From: CAZZIQ01 sp964654355 | Lineage (GTDB): Bacteria; Pseudomonadota; Gammaproteobacteria; GCF-002020875 | DNA length: 22,836 bases | Direction of reading: 5' to 3' | NCBI GenBank assembly: GCA_964654355.1 | Contig: CAZZIQ010000016.1 | Coordinates: 1 to 22,836 of the forward strand | Shown here: positions 7,257 through 14,351 of the stretch, piece by piece | Numbering within the stretch: position 1 is the first letter of the stretch | How the letters are laid out: the number at the start of each line of letters is the position of its first letter | The notes under the pieces: model-generated | What the model saw: only the letters and a program-made list of their open reading frames with translations | The model's database searches: none | Told to the model about the DNA's origin: nothing | Translations under genes and position numbers: made by a program

Positions 7257-8242
7257 CTCGATGCGCTGCGTAGGCGAAAGATGCGTGCAGGGTCGTCGCC
7301 GGATTTGTTCACCAATTCCAACAAGAACTGACTCGCTTCTACGGGTCCGGCAATGTACATGTCGGCTTGTTCCAGTTCGCCCATATTTTGATGCCATGCG
7401 CGGGCCAGAGCGGAATAGGAGGGCTTGAATGCATTTGCCGTAAGTTGAAGCGGCACGTACGTGAAGTCTTCTAACGCATCAACCCAGCTGCGTGCCAGAT
7501 TATTCATGTACGGCGTTTTTGCTGCGGTCACCCAGACCAGGCGGATCGGCTTGGGGTGCTCAACCGCGATCGCGTGTTCAATAAGGCTGCGCACCGGCGC
7601 AAAATCGGTGTCCCAAGCGAGGAAGGTCAGTGCATGCGGTGTGTCTTCTTGCAATACAAACTGACCACTGGGCCCTTCAATTGTGACTTCGCTGCCGCGG
7701 GCCCAATGTTCGAATACGCCTCTGGAGAAGTCATCCCCTCGATCACGCAGATGAACTTCGAGTTCCATGCCGCGGCAGGGGCAGCTGCCAAGAGCCGCAA
7801 TACGTTCCAGTCCTTGCCACTTCAGGGTCACTTTCTGGCCGGCCAGAAATTGCAGCGTTTGTGAGCGTGGTGTGCGCAAGTGCACGATACGCAGATCTTT
7901 TTCCGGCGCTTCAATCTTGCGGACTTGGGTCAGAATGTTTTGTGTGGGAATGATTGCGGGGTCATCGAGCAGCTGTGCTTCGATCTCGAGATCGCTACGC
8001 GCGGCATGGCGACACAACAAGAACAAATCTTGGGTGTCATGCCGTTCTGGAATATAGAAGTCGTGCGGAGCCGTTTGTTCGACCTGACCAGAAACACGCC
8101 GCGCAATGCAGTGGCCACAGGTGCCCGTTTCACAGCGGTAACGTAGATTTACGCCGGTGCGCAATCCGGCTTCGAGAAGGCTGTCGCCGGCTTCGGCGTC
8201 GAACTCAGCCCCGCTGGGCAGTATGCGAACCCGGTAGCTCAT
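7250..8242 (-). CDS. [2Fe-2S] ferredoxin fused to a degenerate FNR-like reductase
   Basis: The 330-residue product has the layout of CDP-6-deoxy-3,4-glucoseen reductase (AscD-type) proteins. Residues 1-90 form a plant-type ferredoxin with all four cluster cysteines (Cys37, 42, 45 and 77). Residues about 100-200 form an FAD-domain-like beta barrel, and about 203-325 an NAD-domain-like fold (SLIEHAIAVEHPKPIRLVWV). The cofactor motifs are altered. AALGSC (149-154) stands where the flavin-binding RxYS is expected. AWDTDFAP (209-216) replaces the usual GGTGFAP. AGPV (298-301) replaces CGPP. The cluster is therefore probably bound, while FAD and NAD(P) binding are doubtful. It overlaps the upstream DNA-binding gene by 38 nt, so the two form an operon. 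Its role is unknown; electron transfer or redox sensing with its partner are inferences. Confidence 0.8.
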   Translation of the reverse strand: MSYRVRILPSGAEFDAEAGDSLLEAGLRTGVNLRYRCETGTCGHCIARRVSGQVEQTAPHDFYIPERHDTQDLFLLCRHAARSDLEIEAQLLDDPAIIPTQNILTQVRKIEAPEKDLRIVHLRTPRSQTLQFLAGQKVTLKWQGLERIAALGSCPCRGMELEVHLRDRGDDFSRGVFEHWARGSEVTIEGPSGQFVLQEDTPHALTFLAWDTDFAPVRSLIEHAIAVEHPKPIRLVWVTAAKTPYMNNLARSWVDALEDFTYVPLQLTANAFKPSYSALARAWHQNMGELEQADMYIAGPVEASQFLLELVNKSGDDPARIFRLRSASSQ

Positions 8243-8690
8243 TGGCCGCGTCCATACGCCCAGCGATCCAGGTAATCATTTCGTCGAGCACACGCCGTTG
8301 TTTTTGGTCGCATCGTTCTTGGGCAGCACGCAGCTGTTCAGTCAGTTCAGTAATAAGAAGGCGGTAGGCCTGATTCTTTTCAGTCAGCTGTCGAACGTCC
8401 ATCCGCAAGCGACGAATCTGACCCATGGCACTGTGAATATCGGGTAGGTGCGCAGTCTGGACCCGATTCAGGAAGGCATGATCCATGATGAATTGCATGC
8501 GTTCGAGATCGGGTGAGGCCGAGAGCGCGCTGGCTTCAGGAAAGCTTGCTTTGAGCGCATCCAGGTGGACGCGGCCTTCGAAACAGGGAACATCACCGTT
8601 TTGGATCCGTGCTTGTAAGGTCGCGCGGGGGATGCCTAGGCGACGAGCGGCTTGAGCAATGCTTAACGTCTCTTCCATGATCCTCTCCAT
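8205..8690 (-). CDS. Helix-turn-helix (MerR/excisionase-like) protein with coiled coil
   Basis: I do not recognise a named family. Residues about 6-45 look like a MerR/excisionase-type winged helix: LSIAQAARRLGIPRATLQARI is a helix-turn-helix, followed by NGDVPCFEGRVHLDALKA as a wing. Residues about 85-140 are charged and heptad-like (IRRLRMDVRQLTEKNQAYR, then LITELTEQLRAAQERC), suggesting a dimerising coiled coil. The 161-residue start at 8690 has GAGG 5 nt upstream. A start at 8678 (157 residues) has GGAG 6 nt upstream and is equally possible. The 3' end overlaps the ferredoxin-like gene by 38 nt, implying coupled translation. It faces dnaB across a dyad-rich region that may hold its operator. 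A regulator role is inferred. Confidence 0.75.
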   Translation of the reverse strand: MERIMEETLSIAQAARRLGIPRATLQARIQNGDVPCFEGRVHLDALKASFPEASALSASPDLERMQFIMDHAFLNRVQTAHLPDIHSAMGQIRRLRMDVRQLTEKNQAYRLLITELTEQLRAAQERCDQKQRRVLDEMITWIAGRMDAANELPGSHTAQRG

Positions 8691-8725
8691 CTCATCCTCG
8701 TTTGCTCCAGACTTTACGGGCTGGT

Positions 8726-8750
8726 AACCAAGTGCTTTGCTTGGTTTTTT
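8726..8750 (+). terminator. Plus-oriented terminator-like hairpin with no plus gene before it
   Basis: AACCAAG (8726-8732) pairs with CTTGGTT (8740-8746) around a 7-nt loop and runs into six T (8745-8750). The T-run lies on the plus side only. The nearest plus-strand gene upstream is ldhA, which ends at 7256. It could stop antisense transcripts crossing the two minus-strand genes, end a short RNA, or act as an attenuator in a long dnaB leader. Confidence 0.6.
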
Positions 8751-8806
8751 CTGCGGTTGAGTATGCCCCTATGAAATTTTTCAATCAACTGCTAACGAGG
8801 ACTTAT

Positions 8807-8825
8807 TTGATGAATTTTTCATCAA
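8807..8825. promoter_or_regulatory. AT-rich perfect palindrome, candidate operator
   Basis: TTGATGAA and TTCATCAA are perfect 8-bp arms around TTT. A related element, TGAAATTTTTCA, lies at 8772-8783, 39 bp away between matching bases (10.5-bp helical turns give about 3.7 turns). Both sit between the divergent regulator gene and dnaB. Binding by the neighbouring helix-turn-helix protein is an inference. Confidence 0.45.
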
Positions 8826-8841
8826 TTCTCTCAGGGGTGTT

Positions 8842-8906
8842 CGCGCAGAGCCAGGAAACCAGTGTTGAGAGAGAATTTCACGGTTTCGGTTCCATGGCTT
8901 TGCGCG
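8842..8906 (+). ncRNA. Candidate structured RNA element upstream of dnaB
   Basis: CGCGCA (8842-8847) pairs with TGCGCG (8901-8906). A G-T wobble and AGCCA/TGGCT (8849-8853 with 8895-8899) extend it. After an asymmetric internal loop, GAAACC (8855-8860) pairs with GGTTTC (8882-8887), giving about 18 pairs in all. The apical loop contains GAGAGAATT (8869-8877), which is exactly complementary to AATTCTCTC (8824-8832) just upstream. The two pairings are either exclusive or form a pseudoknot. It does not match 6S RNA or any class I can name. Confidence 0.4.
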
Positions 8907-9009
8907 TACTCTTACTTGAATGAGCTCGTTCGGGCTCGCGTAAATTTCGGTACAAAAAAATACATCGATCAGATCGCAAGATCCGTTCAAGAAAAGGGAG
9001 TGAGTCGGC

Positions 9010-10440
9010 ATGTCGGAGTCCATCCGCGCCATTGAGGGGAACGTTGCACGTGAGACCAGCGCTTATGCCGCTGCTGCGCGTGGTGTCGCCGAGCGCCTGC
9101 CACCGCAAAGTATTGAAGCTGAGCAGTCGGTTTTGGGTGGACTCATGCTCGATAACGCGGCGTGGGAAGAAGTGGCGGATCGCGTTACGGAAGCCGATTT
9201 CTATCGCAAAGATCACCGTTTGATTTTTCGTGCCATCGCGGCACTGTCCGAAAACAGCGGAGCAGCGGATGTTCTGACGGTTTCAGATTGGTTTGTCCAA
9301 AACGGAATTGCAGAGCATGAGATCGGACTAACGTATCTTGCCGAACTCGCACGTAATGTACCCAGTGCTGCCAATATCCGGCACTACGCCGACATTGTGC
9401 GGGAGCGCTCAGTCTTGCGTCAGATGATCAGCGTTTCGGGTGAAATCAGTACGCTGGCGTTTGAGACGGAAGGCCGTCCGGTAACGGATCTGTTGGATGA
9501 AGCCGAGCGCAAGTTGTTTGAGATTGCAGATCAAAGTAAGCGCGGCAAGAAAGGTTTCCGTTCGATGGACGATCTGGTGCGCGCAGCGGTCGAGCGGCTT
9601 GATATTTTGTCCGAAAGTGGCACCAACATCACAGGGATTGCGACCGGTTTTAATGATCTGGATGATCGTACCAGCGGTTTGCAAAAAGGTGATTTGGTCA
9701 TTGTTGCAGGCCGTCCCTCGATGGGTAAGACCGCATTTTCAATGAACTTAGTTGAGTATGCGGCGATTAAGCAAGAGATGCCGGTTGCTGTATTTAGTAT
9801 GGAAATGCCAAGCGAGCAATTGGCGATGCGTATGATGTCGTCTTTTGGTCGTATCAATGCTTCGCGTCTGCGCACCGGAAAGCTGGAAGACGAAGATTGG
9901 CCAAGAGTGGTTTCGGCGACAACTCTTCTGCAGAGCGCGCCCATTTACATTGACGATACGCCTGCGCTCACCCCAACTGATCTGCGTGCACGTGCGCGTC
10001 GTTTAAAGCGTGAGCGTGGTCTCGGCATGATTGTGGTGGATTATTTGCAGCTCATGCGTGCACCGGGTTCGGGCGACAACCGCGCCAATGAAATTGCCGA
10101 AATTTCTCGCGGCATGAAAGCACTCGCTAAAGAACTAGAAGTCCCGGTGATTGCACTTTCTCAGCTCAACCGCTCGCTGGAGCAACGCCCGAATAAGCGG
10201 CCCGTGATGTCGGATTTGCGTGAATCCGGCTCAATTGAGCAAGACGCCGATGTGATTCTTTTTCTCTATCGTGACGAGGTCTATAACGAAGACTCGCCGG
10301 ATCGGGGTACCGCCGAAGTCATTATTGGCAAGCAGCGTAATGGGCCCATCGGTACTGTGCGCGTTTCGTTCCGTGGCGAATACACGCGCTTTGAAAACTT
10401 AGCGCGTGAAAGCTATGGCTACGAAAATTATGGTGAATAA
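9010..10440 (+). CDS. dnaB: Replicative DNA helicase DnaB
   Basis: DnaB is the hexameric 5'-3' helicase at the replication fork, loaded by its partner and bound by primase. The 476-residue product (E. coli 471) has the N-terminal domain (PPQSIEAEQSVLGGLMLDN from residue 31), a linker and the RecA-like ATPase domain. Walker A is GRPSMGKT (234-241) and Walker B is IVVDYLQL (341-348). SDLRESGSIEQDADVILFLYRDE and the KQRNGPIGTV stretch are characteristic. There is no intein. AAGGGAG precedes the ATG. dnaB is followed by alr, as in many gammaproteobacteria, but here it is separated from rplI by the accessory ldhA/regulator/reductase-like genes. Confidence 0.98.
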   Translation: MSESIRAIEGNVARETSAYAAAARGVAERLPPQSIEAEQSVLGGLMLDNAAWEEVADRVTEADFYRKDHRLIFRAIAALSENSGAADVLTVSDWFVQNGIAEHEIGLTYLAELARNVPSAANIRHYADIVRERSVLRQMISVSGEISTLAFETEGRPVTDLLDEAERKLFEIADQSKRGKKGFRSMDDLVRAAVERLDILSESGTNITGIATGFNDLDDRTSGLQKGDLVIVAGRPSMGKTAFSMNLVEYAAIKQEMPVAVFSMEMPSEQLAMRMMSSFGRINASRLRTGKLEDEDWPRVVSATTLLQSAPIYIDDTPALTPTDLRARARRLKRERGLGMIVVDYLQLMRAPGSGDNRANEIAEISRGMKALAKELEVPVIALSQLNRSLEQRPNKRPVMSDLRESGSIEQDADVILFLYRDEVYNEDSPDRGTAEVIIGKQRNGPIGTVRVSFRGEYTRFENLARESYGYENYGE

Positions 10441-10465
10441 GTGCCAGAACTCTACTGACTAGAAT

Positions 10466-11542
10466 ATGTCGCGAGCCACTCGTGCCGAGCTGTCGCGCTC
10501 AGCACTTCAACACAACCTCAACGTTTTACAGCAGGCCGCACCCAGCACGGCGGTGATGGCCGTGATCAAAGCGGATGGCTATGGACATGGCATGGTTGCG
10601 TGCGCCAAGGTTTTGGATGCGCAGGTTCAGCATTGGGCCGTCACGACCCTGGAAGAAGCACAGACTTTGCGCAATGCAGGACTGCAGCAACCGATTAGCC
10701 TATTGGGTGGTTTTGACTCGGTGGCGGAGGTGGAGGCTGCAGCGGCATTGAATCTATGGTTGATGTTGCATCATCCCAGCCAGCTCGAGATTCTTCGGGC
10801 TGCTTCAGTTTCTGGGCTTTCGATCTGGCTCAAAATCGATACCGGCATGCATCGCTTGGGCATCGATTTGGATGCGGCTGCGGCGCTTGCACGCGCGGTA
10901 CAACAGCTGCCACAAGTCAGCGCAATACATTGGCTGACACACTTAGCCTGTGCGGATGCGCCCGGCGATGCTGCAACTCAGGCACAGCTCGAAGCGTTTG
11001 CTGCATTGCCTCGCGTGGGTGGATTGCGCAGTGCGGCGAATTCCGCTGCGACGTTGGCCTGGCCTGAAGCGCATCATGATGTCATTCGTCCCGGCGTGTC
11101 GCTGTATGGCATGAATCCCTTTGTCAGCAATGCTTCGCAGGCAGCAACCGAACTGCGTCCAGTTATGACGTTGAAGAGTGCCCTGATGAGTGTGCGGCAC
11201 CTTCATCCAGGTGATGCGGTCGGCTATGGCGCGACGTGGATTGCACCCGAGGCAATGCTGATGGGCGTCGTAGCGTGTGGTTATGGTGATGGGTATCCGC
11301 GTGAGGTTTCTAGCGGGACGCAGGTTTTGTTGAATGGCAAGCCTGTCCCTGTGATTGGTCGCGTCTCGATGGATATGTTGAGCGTGGATTTGCGTGCGCA
11401 ACCGCACGCCCAGATTGGCGATGAAGTGGTGTTATGGGGCGAGGGTCTGCCGCTCGAAAATCTGGCGGCATCGATTGGAACGATTCCGTATACCGTGCTG
11501 ACCGGTGTGACTGCGCGCGTACCGCGGGTTTGGGTGGACTGA
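10466..11542 (+). CDS. alr: Alanine racemase
   Basis: Alr is a PLP enzyme that interconverts L- and D-alanine for peptidoglycan precursors in the cytosol. The 358-residue product is of normal length. The PLP lysine is Lys35 in AVIKADGYGHG, and the second catalytic base is Tyr273 in CGYGDGYPRE. KIDTGMHRLG and RPGVSLYG are further family motifs. The ATG at 10466 is the only sensible start, since the family N-terminus (RAELSRSALQHNL) follows at once. No clear ribosome binding site precedes it. A TAGAAT hexamer abuts the ATG. It lies 25 nt after dnaB and 10 nt before radA, so dnaB-alr-radA are probably co-transcribed. Confidence 0.97.
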   Translation: MSRATRAELSRSALQHNLNVLQQAAPSTAVMAVIKADGYGHGMVACAKVLDAQVQHWAVTTLEEAQTLRNAGLQQPISLLGGFDSVAEVEAAAALNLWLMLHHPSQLEILRAASVSGLSIWLKIDTGMHRLGIDLDAAAALARAVQQLPQVSAIHWLTHLACADAPGDAATQAQLEAFAALPRVGGLRSAANSAATLAWPEAHHDVIRPGVSLYGMNPFVSNASQAATELRPVMTLKSALMSVRHLHPGDAVGYGATWIAPEAMLMGVVACGYGDGYPREVSSGTQVLLNGKPVPVIGRVSMDMLSVDLRAQPHAQIGDEVVLWGEGLPLENLAASIGTIPYTVLTGVTARVPRVWVD

Positions 11543-11552
11543 TAGATTCAAT

Positions 11553-12917
11553 ATGGCGACCAAAGGCAAAACCGAATTTGTTTGTAACGAGTGTGGCGCG
11601 ACCGCACCGAAGTGGTCCGGGCAATGTTCGGCCTGCGGTGCCTGGAACAGCATGACCGAGTTCGTGCCGGCCAAGACTTCAGGCAAAGCGAAAGGCACAG
11701 TGGGCTACGCTGGCGAAGCCGCGCAAGTGGTTAAGTTGGGTGAGATAGAGATCAGCCCGGAGACACAGGTTGCGACCGGTTTACCCGAACTCGATCGGGT
11801 GTTAGGTGGTGGCATGGTGCCAGGCTCGGTCGTGTTGCTTGGTGGTGATCCAGGGATTGGTAAGTCAACATTGTTGCTGCAAACCCTCGCGCAGTTGTCC
11901 GCACAAATGCCCACGCTATACGTCACCGGTGAAGAATCCGTGCGCCAAGTGGGATTGCGTGCGCAGCGTCTTGGACTCAAGGTGGATGCCTTACAGTTGT
12001 TGACCGAAACTGCTGTCGAGTTGGTGTTGGAACAAGCCCAACGCCTGCGGCCACAGGTGATGGTGATCGACTCGATTCAAACCATTCATACGGAAGAAGT
12101 GGGTTCGGCACCGGGTTCGGTGGTACAGGTGCGCGAGAGTGCGGCGCGGTTAGTGCGCTATGCCAAGCAAACGGGCACAACCGTATTTCTTGTTGGTCAT
12201 GTCACCAAAGAAGGCGCGTTGGCCGGCCCGCGCGTACTCGAGCATATGGTCGACACCGTGTTGTATTTCGAAGGTGAGGGCGGCAGCCGCTATCGCGTGA
12301 TTCGTGCGATCAAGAATCGCTTTGGCGCAGTCAATGAGCTCGGTGTGTTTGCGATGACCGAATCCGGTCTGAAAGAAGTTGCCAATCCTTCGGCAATCTT
12401 TTTGTCACGTCATGATGAACCGGTGTCGGGCAGTGTGACCTTGGTTACACGCGAGGGCACGCGTCCATTATTGGTGGAGCTACAAGCCTTAGTGGATGAC
12501 AGCTCACTTGGTAATCCGCGGCGTGTCACCTTGGGGCTTGAGCAAAATCGCCTGTCGATGTTGTTAGCGGTGTTGCACCGTCATGGAGGTGTGGCCACAG
12601 CGGGACAAGATGTGTTTGTAAACGTGGTGGGTGGCGTACGCGTGACTGAGCCGGCTGCAGATCTCGCCGTGTTGGCATCGATTCTTTCCAGTCTGCGCGA
12701 TAAGCCGATGCAAGAAGGCTTGGTGGTGTTCGGCGAGATTGGATTAGCGGGCGAAGTGCGCCCGGTGCCGGGTGGCGAAGAGCGTTTGCGCGAAGCCGCT
12801 AAGCATGGCTTTACCCGCGCCGTGGTGCCGCAAGCCAATGCACCACGCAAAAAAATTGAAGGCCTAGAGGTCTTTGCTGTGAAGCGCCTGAGCGAGGCGC
12901 TGGAGCGGCTGCGCTAA
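11553..12917 (+). CDS. radA: DNA repair protein RadA (Sms)
   Basis: RadA is a RecA-related, DnaB-like ATPase that promotes branch migration in recombinational repair. The 454-residue product (E. coli 460) has the N-terminal C4 zinc finger (Cys11, 14, 25 and 28: CNECGATAPKWSGQCSAC). Walker A is GGDPGIGKST (97-106), and the RadA signature is KNRFG (254-258). The C-terminal Lon-like domain follows (VFVNVVGGVRVTEPAADLA and GEIGLAGEVRPV). It is 10 nt downstream of alr and ends before a large inverted repeat. The ribosome binding site is weak. Confidence 0.97.
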   Translation: MATKGKTEFVCNECGATAPKWSGQCSACGAWNSMTEFVPAKTSGKAKGTVGYAGEAAQVVKLGEIEISPETQVATGLPELDRVLGGGMVPGSVVLLGGDPGIGKSTLLLQTLAQLSAQMPTLYVTGEESVRQVGLRAQRLGLKVDALQLLTETAVELVLEQAQRLRPQVMVIDSIQTIHTEEVGSAPGSVVQVRESAARLVRYAKQTGTTVFLVGHVTKEGALAGPRVLEHMVDTVLYFEGEGGSRYRVIRAIKNRFGAVNELGVFAMTESGLKEVANPSAIFLSRHDEPVSGSVTLVTREGTRPLLVELQALVDDSSLGNPRRVTLGLEQNRLSMLLAVLHRHGGVATAGQDVFVNVVGGVRVTEPAADLAVLASILSSLRDKPMQEGLVVFGEIGLAGEVRPVPGGEERLREAAKHGFTRAVVPQANAPRKKIEGLEVFAVKRLSEALERLR

Positions 12918-12942
12918 GCAAGATTGGTTTCTTGAGTCTTCT

Positions 12943-13046
12943 GCGTTGAGCCGAGTTGGGTTTGGCGGCCTGTGCGGCAGGGAAGCCGCGCTGGAGTCGC
13001 CATGGATGGCTTTACGACGACCGCCAAAACCCAGTCGGCTTAACGT
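12943..13046. repeat. Large branched inverted repeat between radA and yfjD
   Basis: Arms of about 26 nt (12943-12968 and 13021-13046) pair with few mismatches: GCCGAGTTGGGTTTGGCGG against CCGCCAAAACCCAGTCGGC, plus the flanking GCGTTGA/TTAACGT. Inside are two more hairpins, GCGGC/GCCGC (12974-12978 with 12985-12989) and GTCG...CGAC (12996-12999 with 13015-13018) around the CCATGGATGG palindrome. The whole element can fold as a three-way junction. Interior phrases such as GGCAGGGAAGCCGC and CATGGATGGCTTTACG resemble, from memory, interspersed repeats common in gammaproteobacterial intergenic regions. It lies between convergent genes and lacks a T-run. Confidence 0.7.
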
Positions 13047-13076
13047 TCCCCGCGTCGACGCACGTCGATTTCTGTC

Positions 13077-14351
13077 TTAGTCTTTTTGCCGTAAGGCTGG
13101 ATAGATGCGCACGCGTTTGATCTGGTTGTCGGATACTTGGATTACATCCATTGGATAACCGGCGACACGCAGACTGGTGCCCGGTTCTGGGATGGACTCC
13201 AAATGTTCTTGGATGAGGCCATTCAGTGTGCGCGGTCCATCGGTCGGAAATTCCCAGCGCAGCGCGTAATTAAGCTCGCGCAGCAGCGCACTGCCATCCA
13301 CCATGTAGCTGCCATCGTCTTGTGCTTCGGCTTCTTCGACGCTGTCGCTGGTTTCAGTAGTGAACTTACCGACGATCTCTTCCAAGATGTCTTCGAGGGT
13401 AACCAGGCCCTGAATGTCTCCATACTCATCCACCACAATACCAATGCGACGACGTTCTTTTTGGAACTTCAACAGCTGTGTATTCAGCGGCGTCGCTTCG
13501 GGCACGAAGTAGGCAGCGCGAGCCGCTTCTACGAGATCACCCTTGTCGGCTTGTTCGCGCAACAATGGCAAAGCACGGCGCACGTGCAAGATGCCGACGA
13601 GGTTTTCGATGTCTTCGCGCCACACCGGTAGGCGGGTGTGTTGGGTCGTACGCAACTGTTGGACGATGTCTTCCCATTCGTCATTGAGATCGATCCCTAC
13701 GATTTCATTACGTGGCACCATGATGTCATTCACGGTCGCTTGCTCAAGGTCGAGGATGTTAACCAGCATGCGGCGATGTCGTGGCGGAATCAATGCGCTG
13801 GCTTCATTTACAACACTGCGCAGTTCGTCGCGCGATAGCGCATCACCTTCATCATTCATCGCGCTGTCGCCGCGGACGCCGAACATGCGCAGTACGGTGT
13901 TGGACAATAGATTTACCGCCCAGACCAACGGCGACAAGAGCCATAACAGTGGCCGCAAGATAAGCGATGTGGCATACGACAAGCGCTCCGGATGCAGCGC
14001 CGCCAAGGTCTTTGGCGCGACCTCAGCGAAGATCAGCAGGACCAGGGTCAACAGACCTGTGGCGATGGCAAGGCCGACGTCGCCAAACAGGCGTAGACCG
14101 ATTAAGGTGGCAATCGACGACGCCAGAATGTTGACGAAGTTATTGCCAAGCAGGATCAAGCCGATCAGTCGATCGGGACGTTCCAACAATTTGAGTACGC
14201 GTTTGGCGCCGTGATGGCCGTCTTTTGCGAGGTGGCGTAGGCGATAACGATTGCTCGCCATCATCCCGGTTTCCGAACTCGAGAAGAACGCCGAGAGCAG
14301 GATCAGGAGAATCAGCAGGCCAAACAGCAGGCTGAGGGGCAGCTCTCTCAT
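13077..14351 (-). CDS. yfjD: CNNM/CBS-domain membrane protein (YfjD/CorB type)
   Basis: The 424-residue product has the layout of the UPF0053 (CNNM/CorB) family, linked to Mg2+ transport or homeostasis. A DUF21/CNNM membrane domain comes first (residues about 5-180), with SAFFSSSETGMMASNRYRL at the start, ILLGNNFVNILASS, and FAEVAPKTLAALHPERL. Two CBS domains follow (about 205-325, including IMVPRNEIVGI and GIVVDEYGDIQGLVTLEDILEEIVG). A CorC_HlyC C-terminal domain (about 345-420) ends it. In E. coli yfjD and ypjD also sit beside ffh. Its start overlaps the ypjD stop by 4 nt (ATGA), so the two are translationally coupled. The transport substrate cannot be read from sequence. Confidence 0.92.
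   Translation of the reverse strand: MRELPLSLLFGLLILLILLSAFFSSSETGMMASNRYRLRHLAKDGHHGAKRVLKLLERPDRLIGLILLGNNFVNILASSIATLIGLRLFGDVGLAIATGLLTLVLLIFAEVAPKTLAALHPERLSYATSLILRPLLWLLSPLVWAVNLLSNTVLRMFGVRGDSAMNDEGDALSRDELRSVVNEASALIPPRHRRMLVNILDLEQATVNDIMVPRNEIVGIDLNDEWEDIVQQLRTTQHTRLPVWREDIENLVGILHVRRALPLLREQADKGDLVEAARAAYFVPEATPLNTQLLKFQKERRRIGIVVDEYGDIQGLVTLEDILEEIVGKFTTETSDSVEEAEAQDDGSYMVDGSALLRELNYALRWEFPTDGPRTLNGLIQEHLESIPEPGTSLRVAGYPMDVIQVSDNQIKRVRIYPALRQKD

Larger units (their letters stand above)
8691..9009. other. 319-bp divergent intergenic region, dyad-rich
   Basis: This stretch separates the minus-strand regulator gene from dnaB and holds no convincing gene. It contains a plus-oriented terminator-like hairpin (8726-8750), two similar AT-rich near-palindromes (8772-8783 and 8807-8825) and two overlapping inverted-repeat pairings (8824-8877 and 8842-8906). 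A small hairpin lies at 8923-8936. Three GATC sites lie at 8967-8983, and AAGGGAG precedes dnaB. Possible dnaB promoter elements are TTGAAT (8916-8921) with TAAATT (8941-8946), or TACAAA (8951-8956); neither is well formed. A short frame at 8702-8923 has no recognisable protein. Confidence 0.6.

Noticed and set aside
7250..8242. Pseudogene call for the reductase-like gene
   Set aside because: The frame is intact over 330 codons, the four cluster cysteines are kept, and the changes are confined to cofactor motifs; decay would be expected to bring stops or frameshifts.
8702..8923. A 73-codon open frame in the dnaB upstream region
   Set aside because: It starts with TTG, runs through the terminator hairpin and both dyads, has no ribosome binding site and looks like no protein family.
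8824..9000. 6S RNA gene
   Set aside because: TTCTCTCAGGGGTGTTCGCG recalls the start of enterobacterial 6S RNA, but the closing stem with a far 3' partner and the central open bubble are not found.
10460..10465. TAGAAT as a promoter for alr
   Set aside because: It abuts the ATG, so transcription would start inside the gene and lose the start codon; no better start exists downstream. It is probably chance.
13543..14214. A 223-codon open frame on the plus strand inside yfjD
   Set aside because: It is antisense to a clear CNNM/CBS protein; the translation is rich in Arg and Ser and has no recognisable motif.
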